Below are positions 23,988 through 32,960 of a stretch of 64,000 nucleotides of DNA, piece after piece. Under the pieces are notes generated by a model. That model had not been told where the DNA came from. It searched no databases and was given only the letters and a program-made list of their open reading frames with translations. The position numbers and the translations under genes were made by a program. Every line of letters begins with the position of its first letter. The first letter of the stretch is position 1. This DNA comes from Streptomyces agglomeratus (GTDB lineage: Bacteria > Actinomycetota > Actinomycetes > Streptomycetales > Streptomycetaceae), in NCBI RefSeq assembly GCF_001746415.1, contig NZ_MEHJ01000001.1:3431001-3495000 (forward strand), written 5' to 3'.

Positions 23988-24644
23988 ATGCGCATTGTCA
24001 TCGCGGGTGGACATGGTCAGATCGCGCTGCGGCTGGAGCGGTTGCTCGCCGCGCGCGGGTACGAGGTGGCGGGCATCGTGCGCGATGCCCGGCAGAGCGA
24101 GGATCTGCGGACGGTCGGCGCCGAACCGGTCGTGCTGGACTTGGAATCGGCCTCCGTCGAGCAGGTCGCCGAGGTGCTGGCGGGCGCCGACGCCGCCGTC
24201 TTCGCGGCCGGCGCGGGGCCCGGCAGCGGCACGGAACGCAAGGACACGGTGGACCGGGGAGCGGCCGTGCTCTTCGCGGACGCGGCGGAGCGGGCCGGCG
24301 TACGCCGGTATCTCATCGTGTCGTCGATGGGCGCGGACGCGGGGAGGGCGGGTGACGAGGTGTTCGACGCGTACCTGCGTGCCAAGGGGGCGGCCGACGA
24401 CGATGTGCGCTCCCGGTCCGGTCTGGACTGGACGGTCCTGCGGCCGGGCAGCCTGACGAACGACGCCGGGACCGGGCTGGTGTCCCTCGGGGTCTCGACG
24501 GGGCGCGGTCCCGTGCCGCGCGACGACGTGGCGGCGGTCCTGGCCGAGCTGCTGGAGACGCCTTCGACGGCGGGGCTGACGCTGGAGCTGGTCAGCGGGT
24601 CCGTGCCGGTCACGGTCGCGGTGAAGGACGTCGCCGGCAACTGA
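23988..24644 (+). CDS. NAD(P)-binding atypical short-chain dehydrogenase-like protein (218 aa)
   Basis: Rossmann protein of the YtfG/NmrA-like atypical SDR group. The N-terminal nucleotide motif MRIVIAGGHGQIALRLERLL begins at ATG 23988. SSMGADAG (about residue 110) lies where SDRs have the catalytic Ser, and VLRPGSLTNDAGTG (about 150) is the usual substrate-loop pattern of this group. No YxxxK is obvious, which fits a sensor or isomerase-like role as well as a reductase. A strong terminator follows at 24683. Confidence 0.8.
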   Translation: MRIVIAGGHGQIALRLERLLAARGYEVAGIVRDARQSEDLRTVGAEPVVLDLESASVEQVAEVLAGADAAVFAAGAGPGSGTERKDTVDRGAAVLFADAAERAGVRRYLIVSSMGADAGRAGDEVFDAYLRAKGAADDDVRSRSGLDWTVLRPGSLTNDAGTGLVSLGVSTGRGPVPRDDVAAVLAELLETPSTAGLTLELVSGSVPVTVAVKDVAGN

Positions 24645-24682
24645 GCGCGGGCCGCACCGCCGAACGGGGCGCGGTAACGAGA

Positions 24683-24720
24683 AAACCCCCTCCGGCTGCT
24701 TTCGCAGTCGGAGGGGGTTT
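24683..24720. terminator. Bidirectional terminator between the SDR-like gene and tRNA-Tyr
   Basis: Perfect 12-base arms AAACCCCCTCCG and CGGAGGGGGTTT (24683-24694, 24709-24720) with a 14-base loop. T-runs are on both strands, so it can stop both the SDR-like gene (+) and tRNA-Tyr (-). Confidence 0.9.
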
Positions 24721-24729
24721 CCCTACCTG

Positions 24730-24811
24730 TGGCGGCGCCAGGATTCGAACCTGGGAAGGCTAAGCCGGCGGATTTACAGTCCGCTCCCATTGGCCACTCG
24801 GGCACACCGCC
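24730..24811 (-). tRNA. tRNA-Tyr (anticodon GTA)
   Basis: 82-base class II tRNA on the minus strand with a long variable arm. Acceptor GGCGGTG pairs with CGCCGCC (one G-U), anticodon region GGACTGTAAATCC with GTA, T-arm CCAGGTTCGAATCCTGG, discriminator A, no encoded CCA. It stands alone, ending at the shared terminator. Confidence 0.93.
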
Positions 24812-25035
24812 ATGGGATGCCGCCTCGGTACTCCCGCCGGGGCGGTTGTTCCGTGGCAACGACGTAAACGATACCTGATGCCCGGGGGTGCTCCGCCACC
24901 GGATTGATCAGCCCTCGGGGCGGGTCCGGGTGGCTAGGCTTTACGGCAGCGGCCCGGGACGCCCGGCCGCGCGCCCGCCCCGTGCGGCACCCGATACCGG
25001 TACCCCCGTCCCCCGATCACAAGGAGCCACAGGAC

Positions 25036-25524
25036 ATGGCCGACTCCAGTTTCGACATCGTCTCGAAGGTCGAGCGGCAGGAGGTCGACAACGCCCTCAA
25101 CCAGGCCGCGAAGGAGATCTCGCAGCGCTACGACTTCAAGAACGTCGGCGCCTCGATCGATTGGTCCGGCGAGAAGATCCTGATGCAGGCCAACTCCGAG
25201 GACCGGGTCAAGGCGATCCTCGACGTCTTCGAGACCAAGCTGGTCAAGCGCGGGATCTCGCTCAAGGTGCTGGACGCCGGCGAGCCGCAGCTCTCCGGCA
25301 AGGAGTACAAGATCTTCGCGTCCATCGAGGAGGGCATCTCCCAGGACAACGCCAAGAAGGTGGCGAAGATCATTCGCGACGAGGGCCCCAAGGGCGTCAA
25401 GGCGCAGGTCCAGGGCGACGAGCTGCGGGTCAGCTCGAAGAGCCGTGACGACCTCCAGGCCGTGCAGGCGCTGCTGAAGGGCAAGGACTTCGACTTCGCG
25501 CTGCAGTTCGTGAACTACCGCTGA
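25036..25524 (+). CDS. yajQ: YajQ-family nucleotide-binding protein (162 aa)
   Basis: Small cytosolic protein with two ferredoxin-like domains; family members bind nucleotides (c-di-GMP in some proteobacteria). [20 protein letters not shown] starts at ATG 25036 behind AAGGAG. The conserved QRYDFKN and the C-terminal [11 protein letters not shown] are both present. Full family length. Its last codons and stop codon are repeated twice more downstream (25507-25563). The role in Streptomyces is unclear. Confidence 0.92.
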   Translation: MADSSFDIVSKVERQEVDNALNQAAKEISQRYDFKNVGASIDWSGEKILMQANSEDRVKAILDVFETKLVKRGISLKVLDAGEPQLSGKEYKIFASIEEGISQDNAKKVAKIIRDEGPKGVKAQVQGDELRVSSKSRDDLQAVQALLKGKDFDFALQFVNYR

Positions 25525-25563
25525 CGTTTGTGGACCACCGCTGACCTTCGTGGCACCGCTGAC
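25507..25563 (+). repeat. Triplicated 3' end of yajQ
   Basis: Three units of TTYGTG..ACCGCTGAC at 25507-25525, 25527-25545 and 25547-25563. The first encodes the natural C-terminus FVNYR plus stop; the two others, about 20 bases apart, lie in the 3' flank. Confidence 0.85.
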
Positions 25564-25766
25564 CGCGGGGCGCCGGTCGCGAGCGTGGTGGCGTCGGGAC
25601 GGGGGTGGAGGCGGCGTCGTCGGCTCCACCCCCGTCGCGGCTTCGCCCCGGCGTGACGTCCGAATCCCGCCAGCGGGGTGTGGCGCGGCGTCGCAGACTC
25701 GTCGTGACGGACCGAGGCATGCGGCGTGTGAGCCGTCACGGACATGACGCGAGGAAGGACCCAGCC

Positions 25767-26285
25767 ATGACGCTGTACGCGACCCTGGACAGCCCGCTCG
25801 GTGAGCTGCTGCTGGCCGGCGAGGAGTCCGCGACCGCCACCGGCGGTACGGCGCTGGCCTCGCTGTCCGTGCCGGGGCAGAAGGGCGGGGTCGCCCTCGA
25901 CGACGTACCGGGCGACTGGAGGCACGCGCCCGGCGCCTTCGAGGAGATCGCGCGGCAGGTCCGTGCCTACTTCGGCGGGGAGCTGACGCGCTTCGACGTC
26001 GAGTACGCCGCCGGAGCCGGTACGGAGTTCCAGCGGCGGGTGTGGGACGCACTGGAGAGCGTCCCGTACGGCACCACGACGTCGTACGGGAGGCTCGCCG
26101 AGCGGATCGGGGTCTCGCGGGCCGGGGTGCGGGCGCTGGGGACGGCCATCGGACGCAATCCCCTGCTCGTCGTGCGGCCGTGCCACCGGGTGATCGGGGC
26201 GGACGGGTCCCTGACCGGGTACGCGGGCGGTCTTGAGCGCAAGCGGCAGCTGCTGGAGCTCGAGGGAGTGGGGGCCCGGCCGTGA
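25767..26285 (+). CDS. ogt: Methylated-DNA-protein cysteine methyltransferase (172 aa)
   Basis: Removes alkyl groups from O6-alkylguanine onto its own cysteine. The active-site motif PCHRVIG is at about residues 138-144, with the preceding GTAIGRNPLLVV and the Arg-finger helix GTTTSYGRLAERIGVS. Start ATG 25767 has GAGGAAGGA ahead. It has no Ada-type transcription domain, so it is an Ogt. The stop overlaps the GTG of alkB (GTGA), making a two-gene alkylation-repair operon. Confidence 0.93.
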   Translation: MTLYATLDSPLGELLLAGEESATATGGTALASLSVPGQKGGVALDDVPGDWRHAPGAFEEIARQVRAYFGGELTRFDVEYAAGAGTEFQRRVWDALESVPYGTTTSYGRLAERIGVSRAGVRALGTAIGRNPLLVVRPCHRVIGADGSLTGYAGGLERKRQLLELEGVGARP

Positions 26286-26965
26286 CCGGGCTGTTCCCCC
26301 GGGAGCGGGCGCGGATCGCGCCGGGGGCGGTGCACGTGCCCGGCTGGCTTTCGGTGGACGAGCAGCGGGAGCTGGTCGGGGCGTGCCGGGATTGGGCGCG
26401 GGGTCCGGTGCCGATCCGGCATACGCGGCTGCCCAACGGCGGGGTCATGTCCGTGCGGACGGTGTGCGTGGGGTGGCACTGGCAGCCGTACCGGTACACG
26501 CGCACGGCCGACGACGTGAACGGGGCGCGGGTCGCGGAGTTTCCCGGGTGGCTGGCGGAGCTGGGGCGGCGGGCGGTGAGCGATGCGTACGGGGGTGGCC
26601 CGGACGGGGCCGGGGGGCCGGAGTACGGGGAGTACAGCGAGTACAGCCCTGATACCGCGCTGGTCAACTTCTATGACGGCGACGCGAAGATGGGCATGCA
26701 CCAGGACAAGGACGAGCGGTCCGGGGCTCCTGTGGTGTCGCTGAGCATCGGTGATTCCTGTGTCTTCCGGTTCGGCAACACGGACGGGCGGGGGCGGCCG
26801 TACACGGATGTGGAGCTGGCCTCCGGGGATCTGTTCGTATTCGGGGGGCCTTCGCGCTTCGCCTACCACGGGGTGCCGAAAGTGCTGCCGGGGACTGGGG
26901 ATCCGGCCTGTGGGATGTCGGGTGGGCGGCTCAACATCACGCTGCGGGAGACCGGGCTCGGATAG
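26282..26965 (+). CDS. alkB: AlkB-like Fe(II)/2-oxoglutarate DNA dioxygenase (227 aa)
   Basis: Oxidatively demethylates 1-methyladenine and 3-methylcytosine in DNA. The double-stranded beta helix shows NFYDGDAKMGMHQDKDE (about 138-154, with HxD iron ligands). The third His is in RFAYHGVPKV (about 197), and the 2-oxoglutarate arginines are in RLNITLRETG at the C-terminus. GTG 26282 overlaps the ogt stop. An acidic insert (EYGEYSEYSPD) precedes the core. The pairing with ogt strongly supports a repair role. Confidence 0.92.
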   Translation: MTGLFPRERARIAPGAVHVPGWLSVDEQRELVGACRDWARGPVPIRHTRLPNGGVMSVRTVCVGWHWQPYRYTRTADDVNGARVAEFPGWLAELGRRAVSDAYGGGPDGAGGPEYGEYSEYSPDTALVNFYDGDAKMGMHQDKDERSGAPVVSLSIGDSCVFRFGNTDGRGRPYTDVELASGDLFVFGGPSRFAYHGVPKVLPGTGDPACGMSGGRLNITLRETGLG

Positions 26966-26983
26966 CTCAGTAGGGTGCGGCGC

Positions 26984-28213
26984 ATGACACAGGGACTGCG
27001 CCGGACGCTCGGGGTCTTCGATGCCGTCGTGATCGGGCTCGGGGCGATGCTGGGCGCGGGGATCTTCGTGGCGCTCGCGCCGGCGGCACGGGCGGCCGGC
27101 TCCGGGACGCTGCTGCTGGCGGGGCTGGCACTGGCCGCCGTGGTGGCGTACTGCAATGCGATGGCGTCGGCGCGGCTGGCCGCGCTGTACCCGGCCTCGG
27201 GCGGCACGTACGTGTACGGGCGGGAGCGGCTCGGGCCCTTCTGGGGCTACCTCGCGGGCTGGGGTTTCGTCGTGGGGAAGACCGCCTCGTGCGCGGCCAT
27301 GGCTCTGACGGTCGGGGCCTATGTGTGGCCCGAGCAGGCGCAGGTGGTGGCGGTCGGCGCGGTCGTCGTGCTGACTGCCGTCAATTACGGGGGTGTTCAG
27401 AAGTCGGCCTGGGTGGGTCGGGTCATTGTGGCGGTGGTGCTGGCGGTTCTCGCGATGGTGGTGGCCGTGTGCGCGGGGGGCGGCGGTCCCTCGCTGGGGT
27501 CCGGGGGCGGCGGGTCGGCTGGCGGGGTGCTTCAGGCCGCGGGGCTGCTGTTCTTCGCCTTCGCCGGGTACGCGCGGATCGCGACGCTGGGTGAGGAGGT
27601 ACGCGATCCGGAGCGTACGATTCCGCGCGCGATTCCGGTGGCGCTGGGGATCGCGCTGGTCGCGTACGGGTGCGTGGCGGTCGCGGTGCTGTCGGTGCTG
27701 GGGGCCGGGGAACTGGCCTCGTCGGCGGCACCGTTGGCGGATGCGGTGCGCGCGGCGGGCTTCGGGGAGCTGGCGCCGGTGGTGCGGGTGGGTGCGGCCG
27801 TGGCGGCGCTCGGGGCGTTGCTGGCACTGATTCTCGGAGTGTCGCGTACCACGCTGGCGATGGCGCGGGACGGGCATCTGCCGAGGGTGCTGGCCGCCGT
27901 GCATCCCCGGTTCCAGGTGCCGCACCGGGCGGAGTTGGCGGTGGGGGCGGTGGTCGCGGTGGTGGCCGCGACGGGTGACGTGCGCGGGGCGATCGGGTTC
28001 TCGTCGTTCGGCGTGCTGGCCTACTACGCCGTGGCCAATGCTTCGGCGTGGACCCTGGGGCCGGGGCGCGGGCGGGTGTTGGCCCTGGTGGGGCTTGTGG
28101 GGTGCGTGGGACTGGCGTTCGCGCTGCCGGTGTCTTCGGTGGTGGCGGGGGCTGCGGTGCTGGCGGCGGGTGCCGCGGCGTACGCGTGGCGGGTACGGAG
28201 GGGGCGTCGGTGA
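26984..28213 (+). CDS. APC-family amino acid/polyamine permease (409 aa)
   Basis: Integral membrane transporter with about 11-12 hydrophobic helices. The N-terminal signature GVFDAVVIGLGAMLGAGIF (about 9-27) is the unwound helix 1 of APC proteins. Helix 2-3 reads ARLAALYPASGGTYVYGRE and helix 6 GLLFFAFAGYARIATLGEEV. Length is slightly short of the usual 430-480. ATG 26984 is favoured over a GTG at 26975. Substrate not predictable. The 3' end is duplicated downstream, just ahead of the dispersed repeat. Confidence 0.85.
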   Translation: MTQGLRRTLGVFDAVVIGLGAMLGAGIFVALAPAARAAGSGTLLLAGLALAAVVAYCNAMASARLAALYPASGGTYVYGRERLGPFWGYLAGWGFVVGKTASCAAMALTVGAYVWPEQAQVVAVGAVVVLTAVNYGGVQKSAWVGRVIVAVVLAVLAMVVAVCAGGGGPSLGSGGGGSAGGVLQAAGLLFFAFAGYARIATLGEEVRDPERTIPRAIPVALGIALVAYGCVAVAVLSVLGAGELASSAAPLADAVRAAGFGELAPVVRVGAAVAALGALLALILGVSRTTLAMARDGHLPRVLAAVHPRFQVPHRAELAVGAVVAVVAATGDVRGAIGFSSFGVLAYYAVANASAWTLGPGRGRVLALVGLVGCVGLAFALPVSSVVAGAAVLAAGAAAYAWRVRRGRR

Positions 28214-28235
28214 TGCCGCGGGGCGTCCGCGGCTG

Positions 28236-28265
28236 CGGCGTACGCGTGGGCGGTCGGTGACGCCC
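28236..28265. repeat. Partial duplication of the permease gene 3' end
   Basis: GCGGCGTACGCGTGG followed by GCGGTCGGTGACGCC repeats the last codons and stop of the permease gene (28176-28217) with about 12 bases missing inside. It lies immediately before dispersed repeat copy B. Confidence 0.65.
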
Positions 28266-28270
28266 CGGTG

Positions 28271-28400
28271 CGTCTCCTCGGGTGCCGAACGGTTCGGGCA
28301 TTCGGGGTGGTTCGGGGCGGCTGCGTTCGACACCCCGTGGAGAGCGCCCCGGTGCGTCGCCCTCCCGGCACCGCAGAGCGCGAAGCCCGCGCAGCCCCGG
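28271..28400. repeat. Dispersed intergenic repeat, copy B (about 130 bp)
   Basis: Second copy of the element at 17541-17672, in the same orientation. The blocks are at 28271-28291, 28322-28335, 28342-28352 and 28360-28370, with matching spacing. It sits between the permease (+) and the YccF gene (-), again a convergent gap. The remaining bases to 28471 show no gene. Confidence 0.75.
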
Positions 28401-28471
28401 AGAGCGCCTGGTCCCGTCGGCCCGCGGTACGTTCCCCGCCCGTCCGGGCCCGGTGCGCGCGCGGTGTGGTG

Positions 28472-28864
28472 TCAGCGGGTGGCGAACGGGCGGTCCGTCG
28501 GGACGATTTCGCGGCCCAGGGGGAGCAGCGAGATGGGGATCATCTTGAAGTTCGCTATGCCGAACGGGATACCGATGATCGTCACGCACAGGGCGATGCC
28601 CGTGACGATGTGGCTCAGCGCCAGCCACCAGCCCGCCAGGACCAGCCACAGGACGTTGCCCACCATGGACGGTGCTCCCGCGTCGCGGCGCTCGGTCGTG
28701 GTGTGGCCGAAGGGCCAGAGCGCGTAGAGGCCGATGCGGAAGGACGCCAGGCCGAAGGGGATGCCGATGATCGTTATGCAGAGGATCAGCCCGGCGGCGA
28801 TGTAGCCGAGGAAGAGCCAGAAGCCGCTCAGTACCAACCATATGACGTTCAGGATTGTCTTCAT
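28472..28864 (-). CDS. YccF-domain membrane protein (130 aa)
   Basis: Two tandem copies of the YccF (DUF307) unit: residues 1-55 ([17 protein letters not shown].. [20 protein letters not shown]) and 66-120 ([18 protein letters not shown].. [20 protein letters not shown]). Each has two hydrophobic helices and the IIGIPFG motif. Function is not known for the family. ATG 28864 overlaps the htpX stop (ATGA), so it is co-translated with the protease. Confidence 0.88.
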   Translation of the reverse strand: MKTILNVIWLVLSGFWLFLGYIAAGLILCITIIGIPFGLASFRIGLYALWPFGHTTTERRDAGAPSMVGNVLWLVLAGWWLALSHIVTGIALCVTIIGIPFGIANFKMIPISLLPLGREIVPTDRPFATR

Positions 28865-29724
28865 GGGCGGTGACCTGCCATCTGCTCGAGTCGGGAAATG
28901 CGTTCCGCCATCGGCGGGTGGGTCGAGAACAGCTTCGCGGCTCCCTGCCCGGGGCGGAACGGGTTCGCGATCATCATGTGGCTCGCGGTCTCGATGCGCG
29001 GTTCGGCGGGCAGTGGGAGCTGTTTCGTGCCCGCGTCGAGCTTGCGCAGGGCGCTCGCGAGGGCGAGCGGGTCGCCGGTGAGCTGGGCGCCGGAGGCGTC
29101 CGCCTGGTACTCGCGGGAACGGCTCACCGCGAGTTGGATGACCGAAGCGGCGAGGGGGCCCAGGATCATGATCAGCAGCATGCCGAAGAGGCCGGGGCCC
29201 TCGTCGTCGTCGGAGCGGCCGATGGGGATCAGCCAGGCGAAGTTGACGAGGAACATGATCACTGAGGCCAGGGCGCCGGCGACGGAGGAGATCAGGATGT
29301 CCCGGTTGTAGACGTGGCTCAGCTCGTGGCCGATGACGCCCCGGAGTTCGCGCTCGTTGAGGAGCTGGAGGATCCCCTCGGTGCAGCACACCGCCGCGTT
29401 GCGCGGGTTTCGGCCGGTCGCGAAGGCGTTGGGTGCCTGGGTGGGCGAGATGTACAGGCGGGGCATCGGCTGGCGGGCCTGGGTGGAGAGCTCGCGGACC
29501 ATGCGGTACAGCTGTGGCGCCTCGAACTCGCTCACGGGGCGGGCGCGCATGGCCCGCAGGGCGAGCTTGTCGCTGTTCCAGTACGCGTAGGCGTTGGTGC
29601 CGAGTGCGACGAGAACCGCGACGATCAGGCCCGTACGGCCGAAGAAGCTGCCGATGACGATGATGAGTGCTGACAGTCCCCCGAGGAGTACGGCGGTCCT
29701 CAGCCCGTTGTGCCGGCGGTGCAC
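28861..29724 (-). CDS. htpX: Membrane-bound zinc metalloprotease HtpX (287 aa)
   Basis: M48 protease that degrades misfolded membrane proteins. GTG 29724 ([20 protein letters not shown]) follows GGAGGG and gives the typical 287 residues. Two N-terminal helices are followed by the catalytic [13 protein letters not shown] (about 137-149), two more membrane helices ([37 protein letters not shown]) and the third Zn ligand in [11 protein letters not shown]. Operon with the YccF gene; lies downstream of nuoN with a 144-base gap. Confidence 0.95.
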   Translation of the reverse strand: MHRRHNGLRTAVLLGGLSALIIVIGSFFGRTGLIVAVLVALGTNAYAYWNSDKLALRAMRARPVSEFEAPQLYRMVRELSTQARQPMPRLYISPTQAPNAFATGRNPRNAAVCCTEGILQLLNERELRGVIGHELSHVYNRDILISSVAGALASVIMFLVNFAWLIPIGRSDDDEGPGLFGMLLIMILGPLAASVIQLAVSRSREYQADASGAQLTGDPLALASALRKLDAGTKQLPLPAEPRIETASHMMIANPFRPGQGAAKLFSTHPPMAERISRLEQMAGHRP

Positions 29725-29868
29725 GGTGCGCCCTCCAAATGGTGCGGCGGGGGAACCCCTTGCTGTGGGGGTGCTTCCACATCCAGTGGACCCTCCCTTA
29801 CTGGTCAACGCCAAGCGAGGGGTGCTAGTTCCCTTGTGCTACCGGGCCGTCCGTTGGGCCGTACGTGG

Positions 29869-31377
29869 TTACTGGAAGAGATTGCCGGTGGCGAAGCGCA
29901 GTGCCAGCTGCGGTACGCCGGACAGGGCGATGCCCAGGACGGCGGTGAGAACGATGGCGAGGGTGACCGGCACGGGGACCGCGTGCTTCGGCTGCTCGCC
30001 CTCGGGGGCGCGGAAGAGGACCGCTGTCCACTTGAGGTAGTAGTAGAGGGCGATCACGACGTTGGCCGCCATGACGACCGCCAGCCAGCCGAGGCCCGCG
30101 TCGACCGCCGCGGAGAAGACGGTGACCTTGGCGAAGAGGCCGATGATGCCGGGCGGCAGGCCCGCGAGGCACAGGAGGAAGAAGCCCAGGGCGAGCGCCG
30201 CGAGGGGGCGGGTCGCGTAGAGGCCCCGGTAGTCGGCGATCCGGTTGAGCGGGTGCGTACGGGCGACCAGGGCGGCGACGGCGAACGCGCCCAGGTTCAC
30301 CACGGCGTACATCAGGGCGTACGCGACCGTGGAGCCGATCTGGTTGTCGCTGGAGTACGCCGCTGCCGCGATCGGGACCAGGATGTAGCCGGCCTGGCCC
30401 ACGGAGGACCAGGCGAGCAGGCGGACCGCGCTGTACGCGCGCGTGGCCGACTGGCGCAGGGCGGCCACATTGCCCACCGTCATGGTGAGCGCCGCCAGCA
30501 CGGCGATGGCCGGGCCCCATACGTCGGCGTACGACGGGAAGGCGATGACGGTGACCAGGATGAGGCCCGTGAAACCGACGGCCTTGCCGATCACCGAGAG
30601 GTAGGCGGCCACCGGGAGGGGTGCGCCGACATAGGTGTCCGGGACCCAGAAGTGGAAGGGGACCGCCGCCGTCTTGAAGGCGAAGCCGACGAGGGTCAGG
30701 GCGACGCCCGCCTTGGCGAGGGTGTCGAGCTGCGCCGGTACGTCGTCCAGGCGTACGGCGATCTCGGTGAGGTGCAGGGTGCCCGTCGTCGCGTACACGA
30801 AGCTGACTCCGAGCAGCATCACGGCGGTGGCCGTGACGGAGGAGAGGAAGAACTTCAGGGCCGCCTCGGAGGAGAGGCGGTCGCCGCGCTTCATGCCGAC
30901 CAGGGCGAAGGCCGGCAGCGACGCCACTTCGAGGGCCACGACGAGGGTGGCCAGGTCTCGGGAGGCGGGGAGCAGGGCGGCGCCCGCCGCCGATGACATG
31001 AGGAGGAACCAGAACTCGCCCGCGGGGAGCTTGTCCTTCGTCGTCTCGGTGACGGAGAGGAGGGCGGTGAGCAGCGCTCCGCCGAGTACCAGGAGCTGGA
31101 TGACCAGGGTGAAGTGGTCGGCCGTGTAGCTGCACACGTCGTTGTCGGCGGTCAGGCAGAAGGTGGAGCGGTCGCCGTCGAGGAGGGGCAGGAGGGCGAG
31201 GAGCGCCGCGGCCAGACCGGCGATGGAGAGCCGGCCCAGGAGCTGCTTCTTGTCCTCGGGTACGAAGAGGTCCGCAACCAGGACGATCAGGCCCACCGTC
31301 GCGGCGATCGTCGGCGGGGCGATCGCCGCCCAGTCGACGGACTGGACGAGGCTGGCGGTTTCGGCGGCCACGGTCAC
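29869..31377 (-). CDS. nuoN2: NADH-quinone oxidoreductase subunit N of the short nuo cluster (502 aa)
   Basis: Antiporter-like membrane subunit with about 14 helices. The catalytic Glu is in VVALEVASLPAFALVG. The Lys sites are in FKTAAVPFHFWVPDTYVGAP and SVIGKAVGF. GTG 31377 overlaps the nuoM stop (GTGA), which fixes the start although the frame is open far upstream through nuoM. It is the last gene of nuoABCHIJKLMN and, unlike the nuoN at the right edge of the window, belongs to the cluster without nuoDEFG. Proton-channel residues look intact. Confidence 0.93.
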   Translation of the reverse strand: MTVAAETASLVQSVDWAAIAPPTIAATVGLIVLVADLFVPEDKKQLLGRLSIAGLAAALLALLPLLDGDRSTFCLTADNDVCSYTADHFTLVIQLLVLGGALLTALLSVTETTKDKLPAGEFWFLLMSSAAGAALLPASRDLATLVVALEVASLPAFALVGMKRGDRLSSEAALKFFLSSVTATAVMLLGVSFVYATTGTLHLTEIAVRLDDVPAQLDTLAKAGVALTLVGFAFKTAAVPFHFWVPDTYVGAPLPVAAYLSVIGKAVGFTGLILVTVIAFPSYADVWGPAIAVLAALTMTVGNVAALRQSATRAYSAVRLLAWSSVGQAGYILVPIAAAAYSSDNQIGSTVAYALMYAVVNLGAFAVAALVARTHPLNRIADYRGLYATRPLAALALGFFLLCLAGLPPGIIGLFAKVTVFSAAVDAGLGWLAVVMAANVVIALYYYLKWTAVLFRAPEGEQPKHAVPVPVTLAIVLTAVLGIALSGVPQLALRFATGNLFQ

Positions 31378-32957
31378 GACTTGCCTCCTGCGAGGAGCTT
31401 CTGCACGGCCGGGTCGGTGAGGCCGAGGAGGACCGCGGGCCAGAGTCCGGCGAGGACGGTGAGGGCGACGAGGGGGGTCCAGGCGGCGAACTCGTAGCCC
31501 TGGACGTCGGCGATCGCCGCCGGCTCGGCCGCTTGCCGCTCGGGTACGCCCATGCAGACGCGGCGTACGACGACGAGCAGGTATGCGGCGGTCAGCAGGG
31601 TGCCGACGCCGGCGATCGCCATGAAGGTGAGGAAGGCGGGGCGGCTGAGGCCCTCGGCGGGGTCGAAGGCGCCGAACATCGTCAGCATCTCGCCCCAGAA
31701 GCCGGCGAGACCGGGGAGTCCGAGGGAGGCGACGGCCGCGAAGGCGAGGAGGCCGCCGAGGCGGGGGGCGCGGCCGTAGAGGGCCGCGCCGGTGGCGCCG
31801 GCGAGGGTGTCGAGGTCGGCGGTGCCGTAGCGGTCCTTGAGGGCGCCGACCAGGAAGAAGAGCAGGCCGGTGATCAGGCCGTGGGCGATGTTGGCGAAGA
31901 GCGCGCCGTTGACGCCGGTGGGGGTCATGGAGGCGATGCCGAGGAGTACGAAGCCCATGTGACCGACGGAGGAGTACGCGATCAGGCGCTTGAGGTCGCC
32001 CTTGGCTCCCTTGCGGGCCAGCGCGAGGCAGGCGAGGGAGCCGTAGATGATGCCGACGACCGCGAAGGCGGCGAGGTAGGGCGCGAACGTGCGCATGCCG
32101 TCGGGGGCGATGGGGAGTGCGATGCGGACGAATCCGTACGTACCCATCTTCAGCAGGACACCCGCGAGGAGGACCGAGCCGACGGTGGGGGCGGCGGTGT
32201 GGGCGTCGGGCAGCCAGCTGTGCAACGGCCACATCGGGGTTTTGACGGCGAGGCCGAGGCCGATCGCCAGAACGGCGATGACCTGCACGGATGTGGTCAG
32301 TCCACGGCCGTTGTCAGTGGCGAGTGCCACCATGTCGAACGTGCCCGACTGCAGTCCGATGAGGAGGAGACCGAGCAGCATCACGACGGAGCCGAGCAGC
32401 GTGTAGAGGATGAACCTCCAGGCGGCGGGCTGCCTCTGGTCGCCGCCCCACCGGGCGATGAGGAAGTACATCGGGATGAGGACCATCTCGAACGCCAGGA
32501 AGAAGAGCAGCAGGTCGAGGACGGCGAAGGTCGCGAGGGTGCCGGACTCCAGGACGAGGAGGAGCGCGACGAACGCCTTCGGGGAGGGGCCCGCGGGCAT
32601 CTTGGAGTAGCTGTAGAGCGCGCAGAGGAAGGTCAGCAGCGCGGTCAGGACGAGGAGGGGGAGCGAGATGCCGTCGATGCCGAGGTGGATCCTGACGTCG
32701 AGCGCCGGGATCCAGCTGATGTCGGTCGTGGCCTGCATCTTCGACGGGTGGTCGTGGTCGAAGCCCAGCGTGAGGACGACGGCCGCGATGAGGATCGCGG
32801 CGGTGACCGTCACGCCGTGGCGGAGCACGGCCTGGTCCGGGTTCTTGCCCTTCAGGCCGGGCGGGGCCGGGAGAAGGGCCGCGGCGGCGCCGAGGAGCGG
32901 GCCGACGACGATGAACGCCAGAAGGAACTGCATCACGGACGGGCTGATATCGATCAC
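31374..32957 (-). CDS. nuoM2: NADH-quinone oxidoreductase subunit M of the short cluster (527 aa)
   Basis: Antiporter-like subunit. The essential Glu is in FFLAFEMVLIPMYFLIARWGG. The Lys and His positions are in KTPMWPLHSWLPDAHTAAPT and GVLLKMGTYGFVRI. GTG 32957 lies three bases after the nuoL stop. About 14 membrane helices; normal family length. Conservation of all pumping residues argues that the module still moves protons. Confidence 0.94.
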   Translation of the reverse strand: MIDISPSVMQFLLAFIVVGPLLGAAAALLPAPPGLKGKNPDQAVLRHGVTVTAAILIAAVVLTLGFDHDHPSKMQATTDISWIPALDVRIHLGIDGISLPLLVLTALLTFLCALYSYSKMPAGPSPKAFVALLLVLESGTLATFAVLDLLLFFLAFEMVLIPMYFLIARWGGDQRQPAAWRFILYTLLGSVVMLLGLLLIGLQSGTFDMVALATDNGRGLTTSVQVIAVLAIGLGLAVKTPMWPLHSWLPDAHTAAPTVGSVLLAGVLLKMGTYGFVRIALPIAPDGMRTFAPYLAAFAVVGIIYGSLACLALARKGAKGDLKRLIAYSSVGHMGFVLLGIASMTPTGVNGALFANIAHGLITGLLFFLVGALKDRYGTADLDTLAGATGAALYGRAPRLGGLLAFAAVASLGLPGLAGFWGEMLTMFGAFDPAEGLSRPAFLTFMAIAGVGTLLTAAYLLVVVRRVCMGVPERQAAEPAAIADVQGYEFAAWTPLVALTVLAGLWPAVLLGLTDPAVQKLLAGGKS

Positions 32958-32960
32958 GGC

